This document shows, piece by piece, positions 46,601 through 55,200 of a DNA stretch of 64,000 nucleotides. The DNA is taken from positions 530,281 through 594,280 of the forward strand of contig NC_057005.1 of assembly GCF_000002595.2 (NCBI RefSeq), in the 5' to 3' direction. This DNA comes from Chlamydomonas reinhardtii (Eukaryota; Chlorophyta; Chlorophyceae; Chlamydomonadales; Chlamydomonadaceae). The position numbers and the translations under genes were made by a program. How positions within the stretch are numbered: position 1 is the first letter of the stretch; every line of letters begins with the position of its first letter. The notes below the pieces were generated by a model that was not told the DNA's origin, made no database searches, and was given only the letters and a program-made list of their open reading frames with translations.

Positions 46601-49600
46601 TAGCCACCTGCTGGCTCTGGTACAGCTTGAGGTAGTCGGAGCGGAAGGACACCTGCAGCGCGCTCTCCGCGATGGTGAGGAAGCCCTTCCACACGTTGGA
46701 CAGGATCTCTGTCTTGAAGTCGTTGTGGGACAGGATGTCCTGTTGGGGGGTTTAGGGAGGCAGGGAGGCAGGGGGGTTGGGGATACAAGCCCGAACTACA
46801 TGCAAATGCAAAACAAGCGAGGAGGAGAGCGTGCCCTATGCTTGGACAACGGTGGTAGGAGCAGGCGGCAGGCAGCAGCGGCAGGAGTGAGATGGAGCAG
46901 TGGCGGAGGTGCGGCCCCGCAACCATACTCCTCGAGCGCACCCGCTCGCGAGCTCTGCCGCAACATTCTGGCTGTGCCAAGCCAGGATAACTCGCAATTT
47001 CGTTCCAGCTTGTCCTGTCCTTTAACCTGTGTCTCTCTAAGTGGGCACCGTGAAAGCAACCCCTCCCCTCCCGATCAACCTCCCGTCTGCCCTCCCGTCT
47101 CCCCTCCCTCTGGCCTGCTAGTTTGGCTTGGTTTCATTTAGTTTGGGCTGGAACTTATGGAACCCTGCCCCCTGCCCCCTGCCCTCCCTCGCCTCTCCCC
47201 TCACCTGCATGACGTCGAAGAAGCCCACTGTGTACACGTACATGCAGCGGTACAGGCGGTCGATGCCCTCGTTGGACAGACCCGCGCCCAGCAGCTCCAC
47301 ACGGGTCAGGCCGTAGCTGGCCAGGCCCTGCAGGGGTGAACGGGGGCGGGGTGGGCGGGGGGAGGGGGTTACATGCATGATTTTGGGCGGGGGACGGCGG
47401 CGCGGGCCGGTGCCTGTGCAGTTGGAAGGTGGATTGGGTTAGAGGCGCCGCCGCTGCATATGGCAAGTGTATATCAAGTGGCGGATGTATCATCTCGCAC
47501 TTCCAGAGCCACACTCCCATCATCACTTCCGTCCCCAAGGAGGGCATTGATTTGGTACCGTACGGTATCGGGACCAACGCGTCTCGGGCTCGGGCAAACG
47601 GAGACCCCGTCAAGAGGACACCCCCTGCCATCGCCGCCCGCGCTCACCTTCAGCGCGCTTGCATCCATCTTCAGCGGGTCTGCGGCGTGGGTCGCATCAC
47701 AGGGCACATGCCGTGCACACACATAAGGTACACACATAATGCATTCAGTCCCAGGGCAGTCTCATCAGACCTAGGGTGCACGCAGCCACAGCTGCCGCAC
47801 TGCCGCACCGTCGCACCGCCGCACCCCTCGCCCCCTCCCCTCCAAGCCCACCGCCCAACACCCGGCAGCTAGGACCTCGCCACACCCACGTCTCCCTGCT
47901 GCCCGCCTTGCAGACGCCCGCTCCTCCTCCTCCGCCCCTCCCTCTCCCTCCTCCCCCTCCTCACCCTCCTCACAACCCACACACCCCCCGCACCACTGCC
48001 CCCCCCTTCCGCGCACCTCCCATGCTCTGGCTGGCCCCCAGCGGGTTGTTGGCTGTGGACTGGCTGTCCAGCACCTGGTTCACCCACAGCTCCAACAGGA
48101 TGCGCCCGTACTCGCGCTTGTTGTCGCGGATGAGAGCCTGGAGCCGTGGAGGAGGCGGGCGGGCAGGCAGGGGAGGGGGCCGGCGGCAGGGGAGGGGGGC
48201 GGCGGCAGGGGAGGGGGGCAGCAGCGGGAGGGGGCGTGGGGTTTGGTGTGGCCCAGCTGCCGCACCCTTTGGCCAATGTTCCAAACGTGCTCAGCACAAA
48301 CGCCACTGCTCAGCACAGCCACTCGCGCTTCGCGCAACATGCCCGAATGCACACGCGCTCACACCCTCGCGCTCACCATCTCGCGCTCCTTCTGGTCCAG
48401 TGCGAGGGAAGCCTGCAGTGCGCAATGAGAAAGCAGCCCAGGCATGGTTGGAGTCGCGGGCGGCACCACAAACAGCCCAACACGCCTTCGCCCCGCTCTA
48501 CATATCGCCGCCTTCGCCCTGACCCCTGCCTGCCAAGCGAACCACTCCACATGACGCGCTCGCCAAGCACCCACCCACCCACCCACCCGCACCCGCACCC
48601 GCACCCGCACCCGCACCCGCACCCGCACCCGCACCCGCACCCGCACCCGCACCCGCACCCACCCTCCCGCACACACCCACCTGCAGCACTGAGCGGTGGT
48701 CCAAGTCCCCGCGCGTCATCAGCGCCGCCTTGCGCGCCCGCCGCGCCGGACTGACGCCGGGGCTCACGTCGTCCGCCACCACACCGTCAAACGCCTCACC
48801 CGCGGTGTCTGCAACACCACCACACGCACAAGTACAGACACAAGAGCGCAGCCGGGAGGTCAGACAGGGCACAGGTCACGGCCATGCGTGTCCGCTGTCC
48901 TGGGCAGCTGGCAGGCACAGGGGACCTGCACGCGCCGCCCAGCCCAACCTAGCCACACCCCGGTCCGTTCCAACTCTGGCTGGTGCCACTGCGGCCCCCT
49001 CCGCCGTAGCCCAGCCTTCTAGCTCAAGCCATTGTGCCCCCATAACCTTTAGCTTTCCAGCCTCCACCACCCCTGAGCACCATCACCCGCACCACAGGAG
49101 CATCGACCCCGCGGGCACCCACCCCGCACACGGTTGAGTGGCGGCAGGTGGGCGCTGGGCGAGCGGCCGTCCGGCACCATCGGCACCTCCCCCATGAAGT
49201 CGCCGGTGGAGGGCGAGGCCCGGCCGCCGCTGGAGCCGCCGTACGCCTGTACGCGGGAGCAGGGGGGTGCGAGTTAGGGAGGGGCGGGGCTAGGGGGCCG
49301 TGTGGCGTGTGGCGACCCTGGGGCCTCGCGCCGCCCGGGCCCCCTCGCCGCCCTGACGGCGCCCTGGCGCAGGCCCCGGGGCCCCTGGGGGAGCTGAGGC
49401 CAGTGCTGGATTGCCCGAGCTATAGCCCCTGACTCAGACGTGCCGCGCAGTGCCAAGTGCACCAGCAGCACCCCCCGACCAGCCGGGTGCCCGGAGACAG
49501 CATCCCGAGCGCTGTGGATGGCCGCTGGGTGCCTCCCCAAGGTGCCATATGTTGCCAAGCCGTAATCCAAAAAGCGGCATTTTAGTGTTGTCTAGATTCT

Positions 49601-49727
49601 ATGATTTGCCTAGCTTGCAGCAGGATTGCCGCACGCCCGCGACGGCATGGCTTCTTACCAGGGGCTCAAGACGAGCGCTCCCCTTGCGACGCGGCCCCAT
49701 GTTGGTCATCGTCAGCTGCTGGGCCAT
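33670..49727 (-). CDS. 41-exon, 1939-aa coiled-coil protein with conserved-looking C-terminal module
   Basis: Exons 5' to 3': 49727-49659, 49246-49123, 48808-48681, 48412-48377, 48137-48017, 47679-47648, 47327-47205, 46739-46563, 46236-46055, 45863-45674, 45399-44962, 44712-44626, 44322-44195, 44008-43927, 43583-43419, 43179-43087, 42768-42622, 42351-42242, 42052-41911, 41749-41648, 41287-41216, 41058-40846, 40507-40434, 40291-40174, 39942-39787, 39565-39384, 39251-39119, 38733-38645, 38385-38292, 38106-37714, 37414-37310, 37090-36932, 36731-36604, 36399-36240, 36071-35959, 35776-35580, 35422-35274, 34856-34722, 34539-34386, 34185-34003, 33806-33670. All 40 junctions are GT-AG and phase-consistent (5820 nt). 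Residues 212-1269 are mostly heptad-rich coiled coil, with an Ala-rich insertion at 395-510. Residues 1270-1737 look globular ([49 protein letters not shown]). The tail is basic and serine-rich. There is no motor, kinase or calponin motif. A ciliary or centriolar structural role is a guess; the family is not recognised. Confidence 0.85.
34695..34722. repeat. (GCAC)n run forming a splice donor
   Basis: On the transcript of the coiled-coil gene the run reads (GUGC)5, and its first GU is the donor of exon 38 (CCG|GTGCGT). Confidence 0.8.
35184..35227 (-). repeat. Intronic dispersed element, sense copy
   Basis: Minus strand: GGTTGTAAATGCCAGCCC, then AAGCGAAACC and AAACCAAACTAAGC. It starts about 45 bases past the donor of exon 37 in the coiled-coil gene. 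Confidence 0.6.
38262..38292 (-). repeat. 20-bp tandem duplication of a splice donor
   Basis: AGGTGCGGGCGCGGCTGGGG is repeated head to tail on the minus strand across the end of exon 29 (38292), giving two identical donors 20 bases apart. Confidence 0.75.
38421..38470 (+). repeat. Intronic dispersed element, antisense copy
   Basis: Plus strand: GGTTGTAAGTACCAGACC, then AAACTAAACCACGCCAAGCC. It is antisense to the coiled-coil gene and lies just before the acceptor of exon 29 (intron 38386-38644). Confidence 0.6.
38935..39070 (-). repeat. Intronic dispersed element, sense copy with long body
   Basis: Minus strand: GGTAGATATTAGCCCAAAC, TAAACCGAACCCAATTC, then GCGAGGAGGAGAGCGTGG and CCTATGCTTGG. 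It follows a UG run after the donor of exon 27. A second, weaker core (TTGCATTCCAATCCCAAAG) lies at its far end. Confidence 0.65.
39073..39106. repeat. (CA)n microsatellite, UG on the transcript
   Basis: An uninterrupted CA run 12 bases past the donor of exon 27 of the coiled-coil gene, read as (UG)n in its pre-mRNA. Confidence 0.9.
40692..40845. repeat. Two (CA)n runs, UG on the transcript
   Basis: Runs at 40692-40766 and 40824-40845. The second includes the donor of exon 22 itself (CAG|GTATGTGCGTG), so the pre-mRNA has UG repeats from the first intron base onward. Confidence 0.85.
41311..41462. repeat. 150-bp (GT)n microsatellite, CA on the transcript
   Basis: The longest dinucleotide run here. 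It lies 24 bases from the acceptor of exon 21 of the coiled-coil gene and reads (CA)n in its pre-mRNA. Confidence 0.9.
42209..42224. repeat. Short (AC)n run, UG on the transcript
   Basis: Eight AC units, 17 bases past the donor of exon 18 of the coiled-coil gene. Confidence 0.8.
43009..43070. repeat. (AC)n microsatellite, UG on the transcript
   Basis: About 30 AC units, starting 16 bases past the donor of exon 16 of the coiled-coil gene. Confidence 0.9.
43589..43671. repeat. (GT)n microsatellite, CA on the transcript
   Basis: About 40 GT units ending 5 bases from the acceptor of exon 15 of the coiled-coil gene; read as (CA)n in its pre-mRNA. Confidence 0.9.
45638..45667 (-). repeat. Intronic dispersed element, sense copy
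   Basis: Minus strand: GGTTGTAAAAACCAGCCC, then AAACTAAACCAGG. It starts only 6-10 bases past the donor of exon 10 of the coiled-coil gene. Confidence 0.65.
46770..46850 (+). repeat. Intronic dispersed element, antisense copy at acceptor end
   Basis: Plus strand: GGATACAAGCCCGAACTAC, ATGCAAATGCAAAACAAG, then CGAGGAGGAGAGCGTG and CCCTATGCTTGG. It lies 30 bases from the acceptor of exon 8, opposite in orientation to the copy at 47117-47165 in the same intron. Confidence 0.65.
47117..47165 (-). repeat. Intronic dispersed element, sense copy at donor end
   Basis: Minus strand: GTTCCATAAGTTCCAGCCC, then AAACTAAATGAAACCAAGCC. It starts about 40 bases past the donor of exon 7 in intron 46740-47204. 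Confidence 0.65.
48583..48663. repeat. (ACCCGC)n hexanucleotide array
   Basis: About 13 near-perfect hexamers. In the coiled-coil gene transcript it reads (GGGUGC)n, starting 15-20 bases past the donor of exon 3. It is not a telomere repeat (TTTTAGGG in this genus). Confidence 0.9.
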
Positions 49728-50346
49728 TTGCCCAAGCAGGCGCGAGCCTCTGCGCTCGCAAGGCTTCGGTTTCTAGGTAGGACTTCGAAATCCCCGTGTA
49801 TTCATTTTATACCGACCCCAGCAAGTCAATAGTATTGCAGCTGGTTTAATGAACGGTTTAGAGCATGTAATTGCTGAAGCGGGTGTAGAACTTCTGCAAT
49901 GAAGCTTGTCCAATAACTCTGAAGGTAATTGGATTCTGAGATATAATAAATAAATATAACAATTCACAGAACTAGTTATAGAAGGTGGTTTTCGACAAAG
50001 GTGTTCCCAGGCAAAGTTGCATCGACTGTCGCGGAACACGCTTGCGGGGAACCAGCGGCAACGGTGAGGCAACAGATGCACATGAAACTTCGAGTGCTGT
50101 TGTGCTAGCGGCGCATGTATGCTGCCTGCGTTCTTTGCGGGACTAACCGCGACCGCGGCAAGGTTGCGGTGGGTGCCCCGTGTTCGGGCGCTCCACCCCT
50201 CCATCATTTATGCTGGCTCACTTGTGCCTTCCGGTTACAATCACAACAGCCTCGGCATTCACGCAGACTCGCCCTCCTGAAGAAGCACAGCACGTTGCAA
50301 AACTCCTACTTTGACACTCCTGCACCGCTCCCCGCCCCCAGCCACC
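49728..50346. promoter_or_regulatory. Divergent promoter region with an AT-rich patch
   Basis: A 619-base space between the starts of the coiled-coil gene (-) and the phosphatase gene (+). A patch at about 49915-49985 (AGATATAATAAATAAATATA) is far more AT-rich than anything around it. No open frame, RNA gene or clear repeat was found in it. Confidence 0.5.
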
Positions 50347-51660
50347 ATGTCGTGCAAGGCGGACGCCAAATATAACTTCGGACGCGCATCCGAGCACGAT
50401 GAAATTGTGTATGGAGGTGAGGAGGCCATCAGGCGTCTTATCATAGTGGCTGCCGGGCACCAGCTGGTGTGCAGAGCGCCTGCAAGGACGTGCGGCGATA
50501 CCGCTGTCGGTGGGTTGGAGTCCAGAGCCTTGCCGTTCCGCATCCTCAACTTCAGCGGTGCCAACTTGCTGTGCTGCACCTGCCCTCGGCTTCTCACAGC
50601 TGCGCGCCCCGGCGCGGCCTCGCAGCGGTGCTTTAACCCCGATGACAAGGTGACGGTGCCCGAGGGTGAGTCCGCCTTCGTCTGTTATTGGCTCTCTCTC
50701 TCTCTATGTGTGTGTGCGTGCCAGCTGCTTCAATCCCGAACCCGTGTGCCCAGTAACGCTTGTACCATAAGTGCGACAGTGCAACTGCGTTTGTGCAGGG
50801 TTCGCTGTTCACACCTGTCAACCCATCGCCCCTATCCGCAGCCCCTGTGCGGCTGGCCGCACGCACCACGCCCTAACCCGCACTGCGCACGCGCGCGCAT
50901 AGCCCCAACACACCCGTGATGCCCCCCCCGCCACCTGGTGCAGTGGAGGAGTGGGCTGCCTTCATGTCAGGACACGGCATCGCGCGGGTCATTTCGCTGC
51001 TGAGCGAGAGCGAGGTGGGCACCTACGTCCAGCCGCCCACAGACACACTCGCCACCCTGTTTAAGCGGGCGGTGCTGGTGGACGCAAAGGTAAGCCGCAG
51101 GCTGCAGCCGCCGCGTCTGCAATCGAGGGGGGAGGGATGGCTGGACTGAAGCGGGCACGTGGCGGCACGGCTGCAGACTGCTCGATGGGTACGTGTGCCC
51201 GCCCCACCCTTCGCACTCCCGCCGTGTTGCATGCAGGCGCCCGGCGCGGTGGACACGCTGGTATCGGAGCTGAAAGGAGCTGTGGACACCGGCGAGAAGG
51301 TGAGCCGAAATGCAGCGTGCAGGGGGCGCCCCCGCGCTGGTGCCTGCGTGTGTGACTCTGGCTGCAGACCTATGCCGGCTTCCCAACTTGAGGCCGGGGC
51401 CCAAGGCCCTTGTGCATTTAGCAGAGCTGCCAGCCAGCTCTGTATGGATGCCTGCCGTGCACCCTCATGCGCAGGTGGTGGTGCACTGCTGGGGAGGCGG
51501 CGGCCGCACGGGCGTGGCTCTGGCGGCCTGGCTGGTGCGCCACCACGGCCTGACGCCCGCGGCCGCGGCGGAGCAGGTCGAATCGTACGCCAAGGCGCAG
51601 GGCGCGTCGCGGCGGGCGGATGTGTCTCAGCTTCAGGGATTCCTGGGGGCTAGCGCTTAA
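50347..51660 (+). CDS. Dual-specificity-type protein phosphatase, 176 aa
   Basis: Five exons: 50347-50416, 50600-50665, 50944-51089, 51237-51299, 51475-51660; 531 nt. The start has a strong context (GCCACCATG). The N-terminus YNFGRASEHDEIVYGAARPG is followed by VEEWAAFMSGHGIARVISLL and ends in the P-loop VVVHCWGGGGRTGVALAAW. This contains the HCX5R(T) signature with nucleophile C120 and R126. The NFGxA...IVYGAxRPG opening and the order of blocks match a small phosphatase family found in cyanobacteria and algae. Family knowledge: cysteine-based phosphatases acting on phosphoproteins or other phosphoesters; the substrate is unknown. An unspliced reading of the first intron is open but inserts about 60 residues into the conserved YGA-RPG motif, so the spliced model is preferred. 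Confidence 0.85.
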
Positions 51661-52249
51661 AGGAGTAGAGGGAGTAGAGGGCTTAGCGAGTTAGCGGGCG
51701 CGGAGGGGCACTGGCTTGTGTTGTTGGTTTTGTGTTGCGATGTTGGTGTTGTGCCGGTTTGGGTGCGGTGGTGGGGTGCCAGTTGCCCAGCAGGCAAGTG
51801 TGGCAGACAAATGATGTAGACTTGTTGTGTGCTCGCGAGTCGTGAAGGACTTGAATTTAACGGATCTCTATGTTTAAGTTTGTTGTTTGTACTTAGATGC
51901 TCCAGGACGGAAGCATGTGTTCTTGGCTGCAGTCCTCCAGCCCAGAGGGATGGGCACCCTTGGGCACCCCCTCCACGGTCGTGCAGGACTGCAGGTGCCC
52001 CAAGGGAACCCACGCCCGGGCCCCTCCCAGGCTCCCAGCTCCACTGATGAGTTATGACTTCAAACCTTTGCTGCTGTTCTCTCGGGATCCTGCTGGTAAT
52101 GTGGATGCGGGCCGGGAGGCCCGAGGGGGCACCCGACCGTTCATGGGGCTCCGGCATCAAGCGGAACTGGCTTCTGACTTGAATGCCTCAGATACCCATG
52201 CGTGGCTATACTCTGCACACCGTGTGACCCGAGTCATGTTGTTATTCAA
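51661..52249. other. Intergenic, 0.6 kb
   Basis: The stretch holds the phosphatase 3' UTR and TBC gene promoter. No TGTAA and no clear TATA box were found. Part of it (51900-52150) is open in two frames but shows no domain. Confidence 0.4.
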
Positions 52250-55200
52250 ATGGCGGAAGTAACGGAGTTCTTCTCGCTTGAGGGGAGTCCGGCCAACCCC
52301 GTCGTTAACCCCGCGCCAGTTCGCGACTTGTATGGCTTTCCCATTTCACCGCCATTTGACGAGTTATTTTTAGCATACAGCAGAGTGTGGAATGAGCAGG
52401 AGGAGGAGCGCGAGGCGCACTGGGCTGCATACCTCAGCACTCAAGCGGCAATCGCGGGCAGTGGCAGCTTTACGGACTTAGCGGACCTGTGCGACTATCT
52501 TCAAGATGCTGTCACCGTGGCACGCGATGAGCGCGAGGGCTCTCCGCGTCGAGAGGAGCTCGACAAGCTGGTGCAGTCCGGAGTGCCCTTCACCGTTCGC
52601 GGGCGTGCGTGGAGCGTTTTCCTGGATACGTCGGTCCGTAAGCAGAAGAACTATTATGCGGTGAGTACGTTAGTGCATCGGCAGCGAGCTAGCGCCTCGG
52701 TGGTTCAGCAACACCCAGCTGCTGGTCAGCGTTCTGACTGGCGAGGGCGCTGGCAGCACGCACGCCTTCGACGCGGAAGGTCGCTGCGACTATCCCGGAT
52801 TCCCAACCCCGCCCCCCTCCAGCCCTCTACAAGGCGGAACCGAGAAGGCGCCAGACCTCCAGACCACTGTCGCCTCCGCCTCACGCGCCATCGCCATCGC
52901 CCCACCCCAGCCTCCCTTCCTACCACCCGCCCTGTTTCCCCCTGTGTCCCATCCCCCTTTCCTCTCCTGCCGCCTCCTCCACTCTCCGCCTCCCACAGGA
53001 CCTGGTTCAGCGCTGCCTGGGCGATCTGGCGCACCGCGGCGCTCTAGAGATGGAGGAGATACGGGAGCAGGCCGCGGCGGCCAGCTCCGCGCTGCAGGTG
53101 CGGGAGGGCACACAGGGCACAGCGGGCAGGGAGGCAGCGAGGACGGGAAGGGGCCGGCGTACGGGCGGGCGGGTCGCTGTTAGTTCTGGCGAGTGGGCAG
53201 AGGCATGGTAGGGCGAGAGCAGCTGTGAGCAGCAGCGCAGCGGGAATGGGCGGGGCGGGGGAGGGGGATAGTCGCAGCAACACTGGGCGTGATGTTAGAG
53301 AGCACAAGAGAAAACACCACCGACTGTGTGCGTGTTACATTTATGATTAGTTATTAGGGCAGAATACGCGCGGGGGGGAGTACAGGCGGGGAAGAGGCCG
53401 GGTAAGGACAGGGCGCGCTGAAGAGCATCGGTGCACTGGAGGCATCTCAGCTGGGGCATTGAGCTCATTGATACGGTACCCTGCTTGTGAACACTCCCCC
53501 TAACCATGCCCTGCCTGGCTCCCACCCTCAGAACGCGGCGGAGCAGCACGGCCTGAGCGGCTACACCGACAAGACAGAGGCCAACCTGGCGGTGTGGCGG
53601 GCGCACAGCAAGGTGGGAGGGGGGGGTGGCGGAATGTGTGTGTGTGTGGGGGGGGGGGGGGGTAGTGCGGTGCGGACGCGCACCTCTGTGCGCGTGACTC
53701 TTTGCCGCTAGCCCAGTGCTCACTTCCCCCTTGCTCCTTGCCCCTCCTGCCTTCCTCTTCTCTGCACCCTCCCCTCTTCGCCCCTCCCGTCCCCGCCCTC
53801 ACCGCCCTCCCTCGCACCCGCCGCATCCCGCAGACGTGGCTGACCCAGATCGAGAAGGACCTTCCGCGCACCTTCCCCGGCCTGCAGTTGATGGAGACCT
53901 CGGGGCGGCCCGCGCTGCGCCGCGTGCTGGCCGCCTACAGCCTGCACAACAGCCGAGTGGGCTACTGCCAGGTGCGGGGGGCAGGGGCGGGTGGCAGGGG
54001 CGGCGGGTGGCGGGGTTGACCGGCGGCAGGGGGGTTGGGGGCAGTGCCTGCTTCGGCATGCGCGGACGCGCGGCGCGTGGTGCGGCGCCCGTGCTTGCGT
54101 CGGCGCTGTTCTACTTCTTCCCATGCCTGCTAAACCTCCGCCTGTTCCGCCTGTTCCGCCGGCGCCGGCTGCAGGGCCTGAACTTCGTGGCGGGCACGCT
54201 GTTGCTGTTCCTGGACGAGGAGGACGCGTTCTGGTGTCTGGCGGCGCTGCTGCAGGACATACTCAAGGGCTACTACGACGTGGACATGATGGGCATGCAG
54301 GTGGGGGGAAGGGTGTGTGTGTGGCTGTGTGTGTTTGCGTGTGTGTTGGTGTGTGCGTGTGTGTGTGTGCGTGTAAATGTGTATGGGTTGTAAATTCCAG
54401 CCCAAGCTACACCGAACCCAATGCAAAAGAGCGAGGAGGAGCGAGGGAGGGGGCAGGACTCCACGCCGCGCCCCTGCCGCCACCAAGGTGCCGCCCCAGC
54501 CCTCATGCCCCTGTCCCTGTCCCTGCACCCCCCCTCCCCCCGAGACTGCAGCTCATGCGCTTCCACGATACTCCACTCCAAGTGCTTACGAACCCCCTCG
54601 TTTTGCTTCGCATTGGCTCGCCTAACCCTGCACCTCCCGCCTCCGGCTTCCCTCCCCCTTCCCTCCCCGCCCTCCCCCCCCCGCCCAGGTGGACCAGCGC
54701 GTGTTCAAGCGCCTGGTGGCCGAGCACTTCCCCGACCTGTCCGCGCACATGGAGGGCCTGGGCGCCGACGTGTCCTGCGTCTTCGTCACCTGGTTCCTGT
54801 GCGTGTTCGTCAACTTCCTGCCCATAGAGGCCTGCCTGCGCGTGTGGGACGTGCTGTTCTACTACCGCTCGCCCACGGTGCTGTTCAAGTGGGTGCGGGG
54901 GAGGAGGGCGTGGCTGCCTGACTGGGGTGGGGTTTGTGCTGGTGGGTGCCGGAGACGGGAGGGCGGGAAGGCAGGGTGAAGGAGGTGGGAGGTGGGAAGG
55001 GATGTTGAGATATTGTCAGGAGAGAAGGGCGACCCGCGAGAGGACGGTAGCGCCAAGCGCCGAACTGCTCATAACAGCACCCTCACCTGCCCCCCCTCAT
55101 CCCCCCCATACTACTGTTCCTGGCTACGCCTTCACTTCTTAAATAATCATGAATGTAATACCCACCCTCCGCCTCCCCGCCTGTCACTCCCAGGACTGCC

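Noticed and set aside
48583-48663. Array resembling a telomere or CRISPR-like repeat
   Set aside because: Units are contiguous hexamers without spacers and differ from the genus's TTTTAGGG telomere repeat; it is a simple minisatellite.
50417-50599. Unspliced reading through the first phosphatase intron
   Set aside because: It is open in frame but splits the conserved VYGA-RPG motif with an odd cysteine-rich insert; the GT-AG intron restores the family pattern exactly.
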